Assembly: GCA_041398745.1 (NCBI GenBank)
Contig: JAWKUB010000002.1
Coordinates: 496,001-560,000, forward strand
Origin: JACKHO01 sp041398745
Lineage (GTDB): Bacteria; Planctomycetota; Planctomycetia; Planctomycetales; Planctomycetaceae
Direction of reading: 5' to 3'
DNA: 64,000 nucleotides
Translations under genes and position numbers: made by a program
The notes under the pieces: model-generated
Database searches by the model: none
What the model saw: only the letters and a program-made list of their open reading frames with translations
Told to the model about the DNA's origin: nothing
Part shown: positions 56,365-64,000 of the stretch, piece after piece
How the letters are laid out: each line of letters starts with the position of its first letter
How positions within the stretch are numbered: the first letter of the stretch is position 1

Positions 56365-57756
56365 ATGCACATTGATTTTGACCTCAAACCGACGGACCTC
56401 CTCCCCAACATTGATCATATGTGGGAGCGGTCCGCAGAATGTCTGAACAGGCTGGAAAATCGCTGGTCACCGGACGACGGCTCACCCGTCTTTACGGTAC
56501 GCGGCGAATACACCTCGCAAGGCTGGACAGAATGGACGCAGGGCTTTCAGTTCGGATCACTCCTCCTGCAGTTCGATGCCACAAACGACAGCCACTTTCT
56601 CAATTTGGGACGCGATCGAACCGTACAGGCCATGGCTCCGCACGTCAGTCATGTCGGCGTGCATGATCATGGTTTCAACAATGTCAGCACGTACGGAACG
56701 CTCCGGCGGCTCATGTTGGAAGGACGTATCCCCCAGAATGAATTTGAACTCCACTTCTACGAACTGGCACTCAAAGTCAGCGGCGCCGTCCAGGCGTCCC
56801 GCTGGGCGACATCCCACAGCGGACTGGGATACATCTATTCGTTCAATGGACCGCAGTCTCTGTTCTGCGACACCATTCGCTCGCTCCGTTCACTCGCAGT
56901 AGCTCACCAGTTGGGACACCAGTTGATGGGCGAAAACGACGAAGCAATTTCATTACTCGAACGGCTCATCTCGCATGCCATCGTGACAGCGGAATTTAAC
57001 GTCTACTACGGTGATGGTCGCGACTCCTACGACGTGCGTGGTCGCGTCGCCCACGAAAGTCTGTTCAACACCAACGATGGTCGCTACCGCTGCCCCAGCA
57101 CGCAGCAGGGTTACAGTCCCTTCTCAACCTGGACACGCGGCCTCGCCTGGATCATGTTGGGATACCCGGAACAAATCGAGTTTCTGCAAACAATCGGTCA
57201 TGAAATTGCTGTGCCGCCCGGGTTGAATGGCACCGTCGAAGACGTGTTCCTCGAAGCCGCAAAAGCAGCGTGCGATTTCTACATCGGGAACACAGCCTCT
57301 GATGGCATTCCCTACTGGGATACGGGGGCGCCCGGCCTAACTAATCTGACCGACTGGCGCGAAAAATCCTCTGATCCCTTCAATGTCTTTGAGCCCGTTG
57401 ACAGTTCCGCAGCCGCCATTGCAGCACAGGGATTGCTCCGACTCGGACGAATTCTGCAGCACAAAGGCGATGCCGAGGCTGGAAGAAAATACTTAGCGGC
57501 GGGCCTGACCACTCTGAAGAGTTTGCTGCAGGATCCTTATCTCAACAATAACTCCGAACATGAAGGTCTGCTGTGGCACTCCGTCTACCATCGCCCACGC
57601 GGCTGGGATTACATCCCAGAGGGACAATCAGTGCCGTGCGGTGAGTCGTGCCAGTGGGGAGACTACCACCTGCGGGAGTGCGCACTGCTGGTCCAGCGTG
57701 TGGCCCAAAACGGCTATTTCACATTCTTCGGACCAACCTCGGGTTCCGCGAAGTAA
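56365..57756 (+). CDS. GH88/GH105-type unsaturated glucuronyl hydrolase-like protein
   Basis: 463 residues, an (alpha/alpha)6 barrel: FTVRGEYTSQGWTEWTQGFQ, HVGVHDHGFNNVSTYGTLRR (with the catalytic Asp region seen in GH88, D-x-G-F), HESLFNTNDGRYRCPSTQQG, TWTRGLAWIMLGY and EPVDSSAAAIAAQGLLRLGR. GH88 enzymes hydrate the unsaturated uronic acid left by polysaccharide lyases. No signal peptide is seen, so it is probably cytoplasmic. It begins a plus-strand run of glycan-related genes. Confidence 0.83.
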   Translation: MHIDFDLKPTDLLPNIDHMWERSAECLNRLENRWSPDDGSPVFTVRGEYTSQGWTEWTQGFQFGSLLLQFDATNDSHFLNLGRDRTVQAMAPHVSHVGVHDHGFNNVSTYGTLRRLMLEGRIPQNEFELHFYELALKVSGAVQASRWATSHSGLGYIYSFNGPQSLFCDTIRSLRSLAVAHQLGHQLMGENDEAISLLERLISHAIVTAEFNVYYGDGRDSYDVRGRVAHESLFNTNDGRYRCPSTQQGYSPFSTWTRGLAWIMLGYPEQIEFLQTIGHEIAVPPGLNGTVEDVFLEAAKAACDFYIGNTASDGIPYWDTGAPGLTNLTDWREKSSDPFNVFEPVDSSAAAIAAQGLLRLGRILQHKGDAEAGRKYLAAGLTTLKSLLQDPYLNNNSEHEGLLWHSVYHRPRGWDYIPEGQSVPCGESCQWGDYHLRECALLVQRVAQNGYFTFFGPTSGSAK

Positions 57757-57898
57757 GCGCTGGAAGTTATGGTCGGCCACTTGCGAACAGCCGGGGCCGA
57801 CGCGACACTCGTATGTGAAGTTGTTTACAAAATCGGATGGCAGGTACCGCAACGGTCCTGTTCCGCTCTTCTGTCGAGTCAGAGTTTCTGGAGACTGC

Positions 57899-59209
57899 AT
57901 GTCCGTGTCGTTCCGTCTGCTGATTGTTTTGTTGTTCGCAAGGGTTGTCGTCGCTGCCGAACCGAATGAAGTCCCGCCACCCATTTATGACGAAGATGCC
58001 ATCCCGCACTTCGTGTTGCCCGAGGTGCTCGTTTGCGAGGACGGTTCCAAGGTGCAGACCGCAGATGACTGGACTTCGAAGCGCCGTCCAGAACTGCTGA
58101 AACTCTTCGCCGAAGAAATGTTCGGTAATGTGCCCCGCGCAGCGGAGAACCTTGTCATCACGTCGAAAGTCGTGGAAGAAGGCGAGGTCATGGCTGGGAA
58201 AGCCGTGCGCCGACAAGTGGAGTTGCTGGTGTCCCGCAAAGACGGCAAAGGCCAGCTCGTGCTGCGGTTGCTCATGTATGTCCCGAAGTCGGACAAACCT
58301 GTGCCAGCATTCATTGGCTTGAATTTCAAAGGGAATCAAACCATTGCGAATGATGCCAAAATCCACCTGAATCCAGGCTGGGTACGACCGAGCAACGACG
58401 GAACGGTCGTCGATAACAAAGCAACGGAAGCCTCACGCGGAACCTCAGCCAGCCGTTGGCCCGTTGAGCTCATTGTGAGTCGTGGTTACGCCGTGGGGAC
58501 CATGTACTACGGTGACATCGACCCCGACTTCGACGACGGATTCGAAAACGGAATCCAGGGACTGGTGAAGGGTGACTCGGAAAAGAAGCTCGCTGGTAAT
58601 GAATGGGGCAGCATTGCAGGCTGGGCGTGGGGATTAAGCCGCATTCTCGACTATCTGGAAACCGACGAACAAATCGACGCCAAACATGTCGGTGTTGTGG
58701 GGCATTCTCGACTTGGCAAAACCTCACTCTGGGCGGGTGCCGCAGATGAGCGTTTTGCGTTCGTCGTTTCCAACGATTCAGGTTGCGGCGGAGCGGCATT
58801 GAGTCGTCGACGCTATGGTGAATCGGTGCATCGTATCAACACGTCCTTCCCGCACTGGTTCTGCGACAACTATGTGAAATACAACAGTAACGAAGGTGCC
58901 ATGGCGTTCGATCAGCATGAACTCATCGCGCTCATGGCTCCCCGTCCTGTTTATGTCGCGAGTGCCACGGAAGACCAATGGGCCGACCCTCACGGCGAAT
59001 ATCTGAGCTGCTACTACGCCGATCCCGTTTACCGTCTGCTCGGCACAAATGGCTTGGGCGGCGAGGCTCCAGTTCTGACACCACCCGGCCCCGATGACCC
59101 TCGGGCCACTGGTCAAATTGGTTATCATTTGCGAACTGGCAAGCACGACATCAACGAGTACGACTGGACGCAGTATCTCAACTTTGCCAACCGGCATTTC
59201 GCCAAGTAA
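57899..59209 (+). CDS. Exported CE15-like / acetylxylan-esterase-type alpha/beta hydrolase
   Basis: 436 residues from the ATG at 57899 (the frame is open to 57560 inside the GH88 gene). A signal peptide (FRLLIVLLFARVVVAAEP) is followed by PELLKLFAEEMFGNVPRAAE, PAFIGLNFKGNQTI, then SRGYAVGTMYYGDIDPDFDD. The nucleophile elbow is GHSRLGKTSLWAGA with S270, matching the glucuronoyl-methylesterase pattern G-x-S-R-x-G. The acidic region SNDSGCGGAALSRRRYGESV and the His in RTGKHDINEYDW complete a triad. It could cleave glucuronate or acetyl esters. The GH88 neighbour, which acts on uronic acids, supports a uronate role. Confidence 0.82.
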   Translation: MSVSFRLLIVLLFARVVVAAEPNEVPPPIYDEDAIPHFVLPEVLVCEDGSKVQTADDWTSKRRPELLKLFAEEMFGNVPRAAENLVITSKVVEEGEVMAGKAVRRQVELLVSRKDGKGQLVLRLLMYVPKSDKPVPAFIGLNFKGNQTIANDAKIHLNPGWVRPSNDGTVVDNKATEASRGTSASRWPVELIVSRGYAVGTMYYGDIDPDFDDGFENGIQGLVKGDSEKKLAGNEWGSIAGWAWGLSRILDYLETDEQIDAKHVGVVGHSRLGKTSLWAGAADERFAFVVSNDSGCGGAALSRRRYGESVHRINTSFPHWFCDNYVKYNSNEGAMAFDQHELIALMAPRPVYVASATEDQWADPHGEYLSCYYADPVYRLLGTNGLGGEAPVLTPPGPDDPRATGQIGYHLRTGKHDINEYDWTQYLNFANRHFAK

Positions 59210-59335
59210 TTCGGTTTCCTTTCAACGATCACTACGGAGTGGCGCCTCGCTCGACACTGCTCGTGCGGCTTGCGAGAATGCTACGTCCCAAGCAATTACG
59301 ACGACCGTTTTCGTGTCATCTCTCGGAGTAACAAT

Positions 59336-60910
59336 ATGCGACTTGTTCGAAGTTTAGCCCTTCTTCTCGGACTCACTGCGGTGATGTCCGTCCCCCATGC
59401 AGCGCAAGCCGAGGTCAAACTCCCCGCTGTATTTGGGAGCCACATGGTGCTGCAACGCGATGCCAAACTTCCCGTTTGGGGATGGGCCGACGCTGGTGAA
59501 AAAGTCACTGTTGCGTTCCGTGATCAAAGCGTGTCGACAACAACCGGCGATGACGGAAAGTGGTCCCTGGCGCTTGAACCAGTCGGACTGGGCGATCCTG
59601 GTACCATGACCGTTAAGGGATCGAACACCATCACCCTTGAAGACGTTCTGGTCGGTGAAGTGTGGGTGTGTAGTGGACAATCCAACATGCAATGGCCTGT
59701 TGCTGCTGCCATCGACCCTGACCTCGAAGCTGCCGCATCGACAAACAACCATTTGCGACTCTTCTATGTTCCGCGCGTTTCAAAAGCCGAGATTCAGGAC
59801 GACGTCGATGCAGAATGGACACTCTGTACTCCGGAAACGGTTCCGAACTTCAGTGCAGTGGCGTACTACTTTGGTCGTAACGTACAGCAAGTTCTGGGAG
59901 TGCCTGTCGGCCTGATTCACACCTCGTGGGGTGGAACACGTGCCGAAGCCTGGGCCAGCCCAGAATCTTTGGCAGCCACTGCAGAGCTCAGTCCAATTCT
60001 GGAAACATGGAAGAAGAGTTGTGCCGCTTACAGTCCAGATGCTGCAAAGGCCAAATACGAAGCCGAACTTGAAAAGTGGAAAGCCGCCAGTGCGATGGCC
60101 AAGGCTGATGGCAAGCCGGAGCCACGTCGTCCCTCGCTCGAAAGCGATCCCCGCCTGAGTCAACACCATCCCAGCAATTTGTACAATGCCATGATTGCTC
60201 CGCTGAAGCCGTATGCCATTCGTGGAGCCATTTGGTATCAGGGTGAATCGAATGCGGGCCGTGCGTATCAATACCGCAAACTCATGCCGGTCATGATTCA
60301 AAGCTGGCGCGATGTTTGGGGACAAGGCGACTTCCCCTTCTATCAGGTGCAGTTGGCCAACTTCATGCAAATCCGTGATGAACCGGGCGAAAGCGCCTGG
60401 GCGGAACTGCGGGAAGCACAAGCCATGGCTGGCAGCGTTCTGCCAAATGTTGGAGCTGCGTGCATTACGGACATCGGAGCAGCCAAAGACATTCATCCCA
60501 AGAACAAGCAGGATGTCGGCAAACGTCTGGCACGGTTGGCACTGCACAACGACTATGGACGGACCGACATCACTCCCCAGGGACCGACTTTCAAGAGCAT
60601 CAAGGTTGAAGGAAGCGACGTGATTGTGGAGTTCGAAACCTACGGACGCGGACTCATCAGTTACTACAACGAACCGCTCACCGGGTTTGCTGTCGCCGGA
60701 GAAAACAAGGAATGGAAATGGGCGACGGCGGAAGTCGTAGGCCGAAATACAGTGAAGGTGAAGTCGGCCGATGTTTCGGCACCTGTCGCCGTGCGTTACA
60801 ACTGGGCGGACAATCCCCAAGGCAACCTGTACAGCGACTTGTACCTGCCCGCCTACCCGTTCCGCTCGGACGAATGGGATGGTGTGACGATTAACAACGT
60901 CGCACCGTAG
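59336..60910 (+). CDS. Exported sialate O-acetylesterase-like SGNH hydrolase
   Basis: 524 residues from the ATG at 59336, with CGGAG 7 nt upstream. A signal peptide (MRLVRSLALLLGLTAVMSVP) precedes a beta-sandwich (about 28-100: PAVFGSHMVLQRDAKLPVWG) and an SGNH/DUF303 domain. The nucleophile Ser is S116 in VCSGQSNMQWPVA; further motifs are SWGGTRAEAWASPE, IWYQGESNAGRAYQYRKLM and DIHPKNKQDVGKRLARLAL with the catalytic Asp-His. The family removes O-acetyl groups from sialic acids or xylans. A terminator hairpin follows. Confidence 0.92.
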   Translation: MRLVRSLALLLGLTAVMSVPHAAQAEVKLPAVFGSHMVLQRDAKLPVWGWADAGEKVTVAFRDQSVSTTTGDDGKWSLALEPVGLGDPGTMTVKGSNTITLEDVLVGEVWVCSGQSNMQWPVAAAIDPDLEAAASTNNHLRLFYVPRVSKAEIQDDVDAEWTLCTPETVPNFSAVAYYFGRNVQQVLGVPVGLIHTSWGGTRAEAWASPESLAATAELSPILETWKKSCAAYSPDAAKAKYEAELEKWKAASAMAKADGKPEPRRPSLESDPRLSQHHPSNLYNAMIAPLKPYAIRGAIWYQGESNAGRAYQYRKLMPVMIQSWRDVWGQGDFPFYQVQLANFMQIRDEPGESAWAELREAQAMAGSVLPNVGAACITDIGAAKDIHPKNKQDVGKRLARLALHNDYGRTDITPQGPTFKSIKVEGSDVIVEFETYGRGLISYYNEPLTGFAVAGENKEWKWATAEVVGRNTVKVKSADVSAPVAVRYNWADNPQGNLYSDLYLPAYPFRSDEWDGVTINNVAP

Positions 60911-60925
60911 CACCCTGCTTTCCAC

Positions 60926-60952
60926 CGCGTGCCTCTCCCGCAGAGGCACGCG
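60926..60952 (+). terminator. Hairpin after the sialate O-acetylesterase-like gene
   Basis: An 11-bp perfect stem (CGCGTGCCTCT / AGAGGCACGCG) with a 5-nt loop, 15 nt after the stop. There is no long T-run after it (GACGTATCCTTTG), so termination is likely but may be partial. Confidence 0.75.
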
Positions 60953-60995
60953 ACGTATCCTTTGAAAATCATCCTATTCAGGTCATTCACTCATC

Positions 60996-61790
60996 ATGAA
61001 GTATCTCGGCACACTCGCGACGCTTACCTTCACGCTACTGGCAGCAACTGCTGTGCAAGCAGAAGTTCCAGAGTTTCCACCCGGAAAGTGGGTTCCCATT
61101 TTCAACGGGAAAGACCTCGAAGACTGGACTGTCAAAATTCGGTATCACGCCGCTGGCGACAACTTCGCGAACACGTTCCGCGTGGAAGATGGCGTCATGA
61201 AAGTCTCTTACGACGGATACGATGAATTCAACGAAACGTTCGGTCACATTTTCTACAACCACGACTTCTCGAACTACCGCTGCCGTGTCGAATACCGTTT
61301 CGTTGGCGAGCAGTGCAAAGGTGGACCAGGTTGGGCTCTTCGCAATAGTGGCATCATGGTGCATGGTGAGTCGCCTCACGAAATGGGAGTTGATCAAGAC
61401 TTCCCGGCTTCCATTGAAGTTCAATTGCTGGGTGGCAACGGGAAAGATGAACGAACCACGGCAAACCTCTGCACGCCAGGCACCAACGTGGTCATGGGTG
61501 ACAAACTCATCACACGCCACTGCACGAATTCCTCGTCCAAAACCTACCACGGCGAGGACTGGGTTGTTTGTGAAGTCGAAGTGCACGGCGGTAAGGTCGT
61601 GAAGCACATCATGGATGGCAAAGTTGTACTGGAATACGAGCAGTCTCAGCTCGATCCTAAAGACGCGCACTCGGCTGACCTTATTAAGAAGCGAGGCGGA
61701 ATGCTGCTGACGGGCGGTTCGATTTCACTGCAGTCGGAAAGTCACCCCTGCGAGTTCCGCAAAGTCGAAATCATGGTGTTGCCCGAGTAA
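60996..61790 (+). CDS. Exported single-domain DUF1080 protein
   Basis: 264 residues. A signal peptide (LGTLATLTFTLLAATAVQA) precedes one DUF1080 domain: WVPIFNGKDLEDWTVKIRYH, HDFSNYRCRVEYRFVGEQC, WALRNSGIMVHGESPHEMG, DFPASIEVQLLGGNG and GSISLQSESHPCEFRKVEIM. It is a concanavalin-like fold with proposed 3-keto-glycoside hydrolase activity. It follows the SGNH esterase gene by 85 nt and ends the glycan run. A family A repeat starts 22 nt after its stop. Confidence 0.93.
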   Translation: MKYLGTLATLTFTLLAATAVQAEVPEFPPGKWVPIFNGKDLEDWTVKIRYHAAGDNFANTFRVEDGVMKVSYDGYDEFNETFGHIFYNHDFSNYRCRVEYRFVGEQCKGGPGWALRNSGIMVHGESPHEMGVDQDFPASIEVQLLGGNGKDERTTANLCTPGTNVVMGDKLITRHCTNSSSKTYHGEDWVVCEVEVHGGKVVKHIMDGKVVLEYEQSQLDPKDAHSADLIKKRGGMLLTGGSISLQSESHPCEFRKVEIMVLPE

Positions 61791-61812
61791 ACCTCAGGCC
61801 ATTTCAAGATCT

Positions 61813-61837
61813 AGTGGCACAGACATTCCTGTCTGTA
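61813..61837 (+). repeat. Family A palindromic repeat, copy 8
   Basis: AGTGG then CACAGACA-TTCC-TGTCTGTA; only the outermost pair is lost. It starts 22 nt after the DUF1080 stop, upstream of the polyprenyl synthase gene. Confidence 0.88.
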
Positions 61838-61932
61838 CTTTCGTAGTACATGAGTTGTCGTCAATCAGGTTTGGAAACAGCCTCAATGGTGCGTGGTACT
61901 CATTTGTCAGAGGCAGGAAACGTAACTTTCTG

Positions 61933-62820
61933 ATGACTCCTGAACTCACTCAACGCCTGTCCGAATTGCGAGCACACGTCGAAGCGGAATTGCTGCAGGC
62001 CGTGCAGTTGTCGGAAGACTGCCCAGAGCGGCTGGCGTCATCCATGCAGTACAGCCTGCTGGCGGGTGGGAAGCGGCTGCGTCCCATACTTGTGCTGCTC
62101 GCCTGCGAAGCATGCGGCGGTAATTGGGAAGAGGCACTCCCGGCCGCATGTGCGTTGGAAATGATTCACACCTATTCGCTCATCCACGATGACCTGCCAG
62201 CCATGGATGATGATGACCTGCGGCGAGGGAAGCCGACGTGTCATATCCAGTTCGATGAATCGACCGCAATTCTGGCGGGCGACGCCTTACTGACGTTAGC
62301 GTTCGAACATTTGGTGACGCAAATTCAGCCGGCGGAGACGGCCGTCGCCTGCTGTGCTGACTTAGCCAATGCCGCCGGAGCGGTCGGCATGGTTGGTGGT
62401 CAACAGGCCGACTTGGAAGGAGAAACGCGCGGTATTCAAAGTGTCGAACACCTGGAAGCAATTCATCGAAGGAAAACCGGTCGGTTGCTTTGTTCGGCAC
62501 TGACCATGGGTGGCCGGATTGCCGGCGCCAATGCAGACATACTGCAGTCCCTGACGACGTACGGCACAGCCATAGGTCTGGCATTCCAGATCGCAGATGA
62601 CCTGCTTGACGTCATCGGCGATGAAGCGGCCATGGGTAAGGCGGTACGTAAAGACGCTGACCACGGTAAAATGACCTACCCCGCAATCCTCGGCATTGAG
62701 GAAAGCCGGCAGCGCGCCGAAAGACTCGTCGCCGAGGCCTGCGCCGCAATTGAATCGCTTGGTCCTAAAGCCGGACCGCTGGTTGAAATCGCCCACTACA
62801 CGATTTCGCGCAATCATTAG
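61933..62820 (+). CDS. ispA: Polyprenyl (geranylgeranyl/farnesyl) diphosphate synthase
   Basis: 295 residues from the ATG at 61933; the open frame extends to 61855, overlapping the downstream side of a repeat, and those residues are not family-like. The conserved opening AGGKRLRPILVLLACEA (about 45-61), the first Asp-rich motif DDLPAMDDDDLRRG (D86 onward) and the second AFQIADDLLDVIGDEAAM are intact. The chain-length-determining residues before the first motif read MIHTYSLIH, as in short-chain FPP/GGPP synthases. It condenses IPP with allylic diphosphates downstream of the MEP pathway. Its gene lies apart from dxs. Confidence 0.9.
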   Translation: MTPELTQRLSELRAHVEAELLQAVQLSEDCPERLASSMQYSLLAGGKRLRPILVLLACEACGGNWEEALPAACALEMIHTYSLIHDDLPAMDDDDLRRGKPTCHIQFDESTAILAGDALLTLAFEHLVTQIQPAETAVACCADLANAAGAVGMVGGQQADLEGETRGIQSVEHLEAIHRRKTGRLLCSALTMGGRIAGANADILQSLTTYGTAIGLAFQIADDLLDVIGDEAAMGKAVRKDADHGKMTYPAILGIEESRQRAERLVAEACAAIESLGPKAGPLVEIAHYTISRNH

Positions 62821-62963
62821 ATTCGACACGAGTTGGTCAACCCGACCGTTGCGAAACGAGAAAAACTTGCCCACTGCAAAATAAAGCAGCGACACCGCGT
62901 CTATTTCGATCTACGCTTCCGTAGAACGGGTGTTTAAACAAGTTTCAATTCTGGGGTCATTCC

Positions 62964-63710
62964 ATGCGAGAGATTTCCTCCCGTATGCTCTTTGTGGGCG
63001 TCGTTGGCTGGGTCAGCCTGTGTCTGTTAGTTGCCAGTTGGTTTCCTCATTTGACTGAGGATTTGAGAATTCTCTGGATGCTGACGGGCGTTACTGGACT
63101 GGTATCGGCTGTTGGATTGGCCGAAATCATCAAGTCCGACCAGAGAGCACAGGAAGCGCTGCTCAGCGAATACATCAGGGCAGCCACGTTGGATGGGCTC
63201 ACCGGACTTGTGAATCGACAGGCTCTCGACAAGGCGCTAAACGGAGCACTAGGGGGATTTGATCCTCAGCGAAATCCCTTGTCGCTCATGATGTTTGACG
63301 TCGACTACTTCAAGCAAATCAACGACGAACATGGGCACCAAGCCGGCGACGAAGTACTCCGGTGTCTTGCCAGGAAAGCTGCCGGTTTCTTTGAGAAGCA
63401 AGGTTGCGTCGCCCGCTACGGTGGTGAAGAATTCGCGGTTGTGCTTCCAGGAGTGCGGCTGAAAGAAGCCTTCCACTTGGCCGATCATTTTCGCAAAGTC
63501 ATTGAGCAAACCGTCTGTCCATTCCGTGATTCTATTCTGCAGGTGCGGATTAGTGCCGGGGTCACGGAGACGAAGCGGGGCGAAGGGGCTGATGACATCA
63601 TTCGCCGAGCCGACTTGGCACTCTACACCGCCAAGAAAATGGGCCGCAACTGCGTGTGGTTCGGCGGGTCGACCGACATGGTTCCCGAACTTGGCGGGGT
63701 AACCGCGTAG
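62964..63710 (+). CDS. Membrane-anchored GGDEF diguanylate cyclase
   Basis: 248 residues. Two N-terminal transmembrane helices (about 8-55: MLFVGVVGWVSLCLLVASWF and LRILWMLTGVTGLVSAVGLA) precede a GGDEF domain (about 75-240): DGLTGLVNRQALDKALNGA, LMMFDVDYFKQINDEHGHQA and the active-site variant GGEEF in ARYGGEEFAVVLPG. GGEEF is a functional form. The inhibitory RxxD site that normally lies nine residues before the motif is absent (EKQG there). It should make c-di-GMP without product inhibition at the I-site. Confidence 0.92.
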   Translation: MREISSRMLFVGVVGWVSLCLLVASWFPHLTEDLRILWMLTGVTGLVSAVGLAEIIKSDQRAQEALLSEYIRAATLDGLTGLVNRQALDKALNGALGGFDPQRNPLSLMMFDVDYFKQINDEHGHQAGDEVLRCLARKAAGFFEKQGCVARYGGEEFAVVLPGVRLKEAFHLADHFRKVIEQTVCPFRDSILQVRISAGVTETKRGEGADDIIRRADLALYTAKKMGRNCVWFGGSTDMVPELGGVTA

Positions 63711-63737
63711 TAACCGAGATTTCGCACGTTGGTGGGA

Positions 63738-64000
63738 TCAGCCGAATCGTAACCGCCACCACTGGTTGAGTTGATCGATCCCGCGTCGAAACCAGACGTA
63801 TCCCACAGCGGCCTTTCCGCACTCAATACGTGCCACGGTTTGTGTTCCCGGTTTCGTTGCTGGTGGAATTTGATCGCGGCGAACGCGGAATCCGACCGGT
63901 AGAACGGCGCCTTCTTTGGTGTCGAACAGCAGTTCTTCACTGACTTCCATGTTCTTGACAAGTACGACTTCCGTGCCGTCAGGCTGCAGAAACACAACCT
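63738..64000 (-). CDS. C-terminal fragment of an unidentified protein, truncated by window edge
   Basis: The minus-strand frame is open from the window end to a stop at 63738-63740, and translates as about 86 residues: GTEVVLVKNMEVSEELLFDT, then AVLPVGFRVRRDQIPPATKP, TVARIECGKAAVGYVWFRRG and a Trp-rich end. The true start is outside the window. The beta-rich layout could be the end of a HlyD-like adaptor or another envelope protein; I cannot assign it. Confidence 0.55.
   Translation of the reverse strand, partial: VVFLQPDGTEVVLVKNMEVSEELLFDTKEGAVLPVGFRVRRDQIPPATKPGTQTVARIECGKAAVGYVWFRRGIDQLNQWWRLRFG

Noticed and set aside
59780..60949. Long minus-strand open frame (389 codons) opposite the SGNH esterase gene.
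   Set aside because: The plus strand encodes a complete esterase with signal peptide and catalytic motifs; the minus frame shows no domain and ends inside the terminator region.

Overview
The window looks like a chromosomal segment of a planctomycete (order Planctomycetales in the broad sense; genus not determinable by reading). The evidence is its gene content: a DUF1559 pseudopilin with an H-X9-DG-type tail, three DUF1080 domains in two proteins, DUF1570/DUF1571 proteins, a Cys-type sulfatase, large secreted VIT/VWA and membrane proteins, tandem clpP genes, and archaeal-type tetrahydromethanopterin C1 genes (ftr, fae, an mtdB-like gene). Coding density is high. I saw no rRNA, tRNA, CRISPR array, prophage or insertion sequence.

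Layout. 1-4.5 kb: 3' part of a MutL/GlmL-type ATPase, a kinase-like protein, flotillin floA and a small membrane partner. 4.5-6.0 kb (minus): membrane protein and gpsA. 6.2-12.7 kb (plus): a 76-aa protein, a GNAT acetyltransferase, an exported trio (DUF1570 protease-like, carboxypeptidase-regulatory-like, DUF1571), fmt, glycerate kinase and a YtqB-type methyltransferase. 12.7-17.3 kb (minus): mutL, a multi-zinc-ribbon membrane protein and a trypsin-like protease that share a RING-like cysteine module. 17.6-29.8 kb: Cys-rich protein, DUF1559 and DUF4198; then Uma2, CPBP protease, an EamA-like protein, a two-domain DUF1080 protein, ftr, two membrane proteins and an M32 carboxypeptidase. 29.9-34.5 kb (minus): VIT/VWA protein and dxs. 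34.8-39.6 kb: sialidase-like protein facing an oxidoreductase/symporter/isomerase operon. 39.8-44.2 kb: LOG, STAS, a second isomerase, phosphoesterase and polysaccharide export lipoprotein. 44.5-47.5 kb: fae, mtdB-like, sulfatase. 47.7-52.4 kb (minus): fabF, transaldolase, lipoprotein and two clpP genes. 52.7-61.8 kb: glgB, an orphan RND adaptor, and a glycan-degradation run (GH88-like, CE15-like, sialate O-acetylesterase, DUF1080). 61.9-64 kb: polyprenyl synthase, diguanylate cyclase and a cut-off gene.

Functional themes. Secreted or exported carbohydrate enzymes recur (sulfatase, DUF1080, GH88, CE15-like, SGNH esterase, sialidase-like), together with an uptake/oxidation operon for sugar derivatives; this fits a heterotroph living on sulfated or acetylated polysaccharides. 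Ftr, Fae and the MtdB-like enzyme are three steps of H4MPT-linked formaldehyde oxidation, at two separate places in the window.

The most distinctive non-coding signal is a set of dispersed inverted repeats. Family A has 8 copies of a 25-nt palindromic unit, five of which start 22-28 nt after a stop codon. Families B (about 70-76 nt) and C (about 140 nt) have two copies each. A compensatory base-pair change in one family A copy argues that the hairpin itself is maintained. I found no clear evidence of an undescribed defence or mobile system. The best candidates for new biology are these 3'-end repeats and the shared RING-like module in the zinc-ribbon/protease pair.
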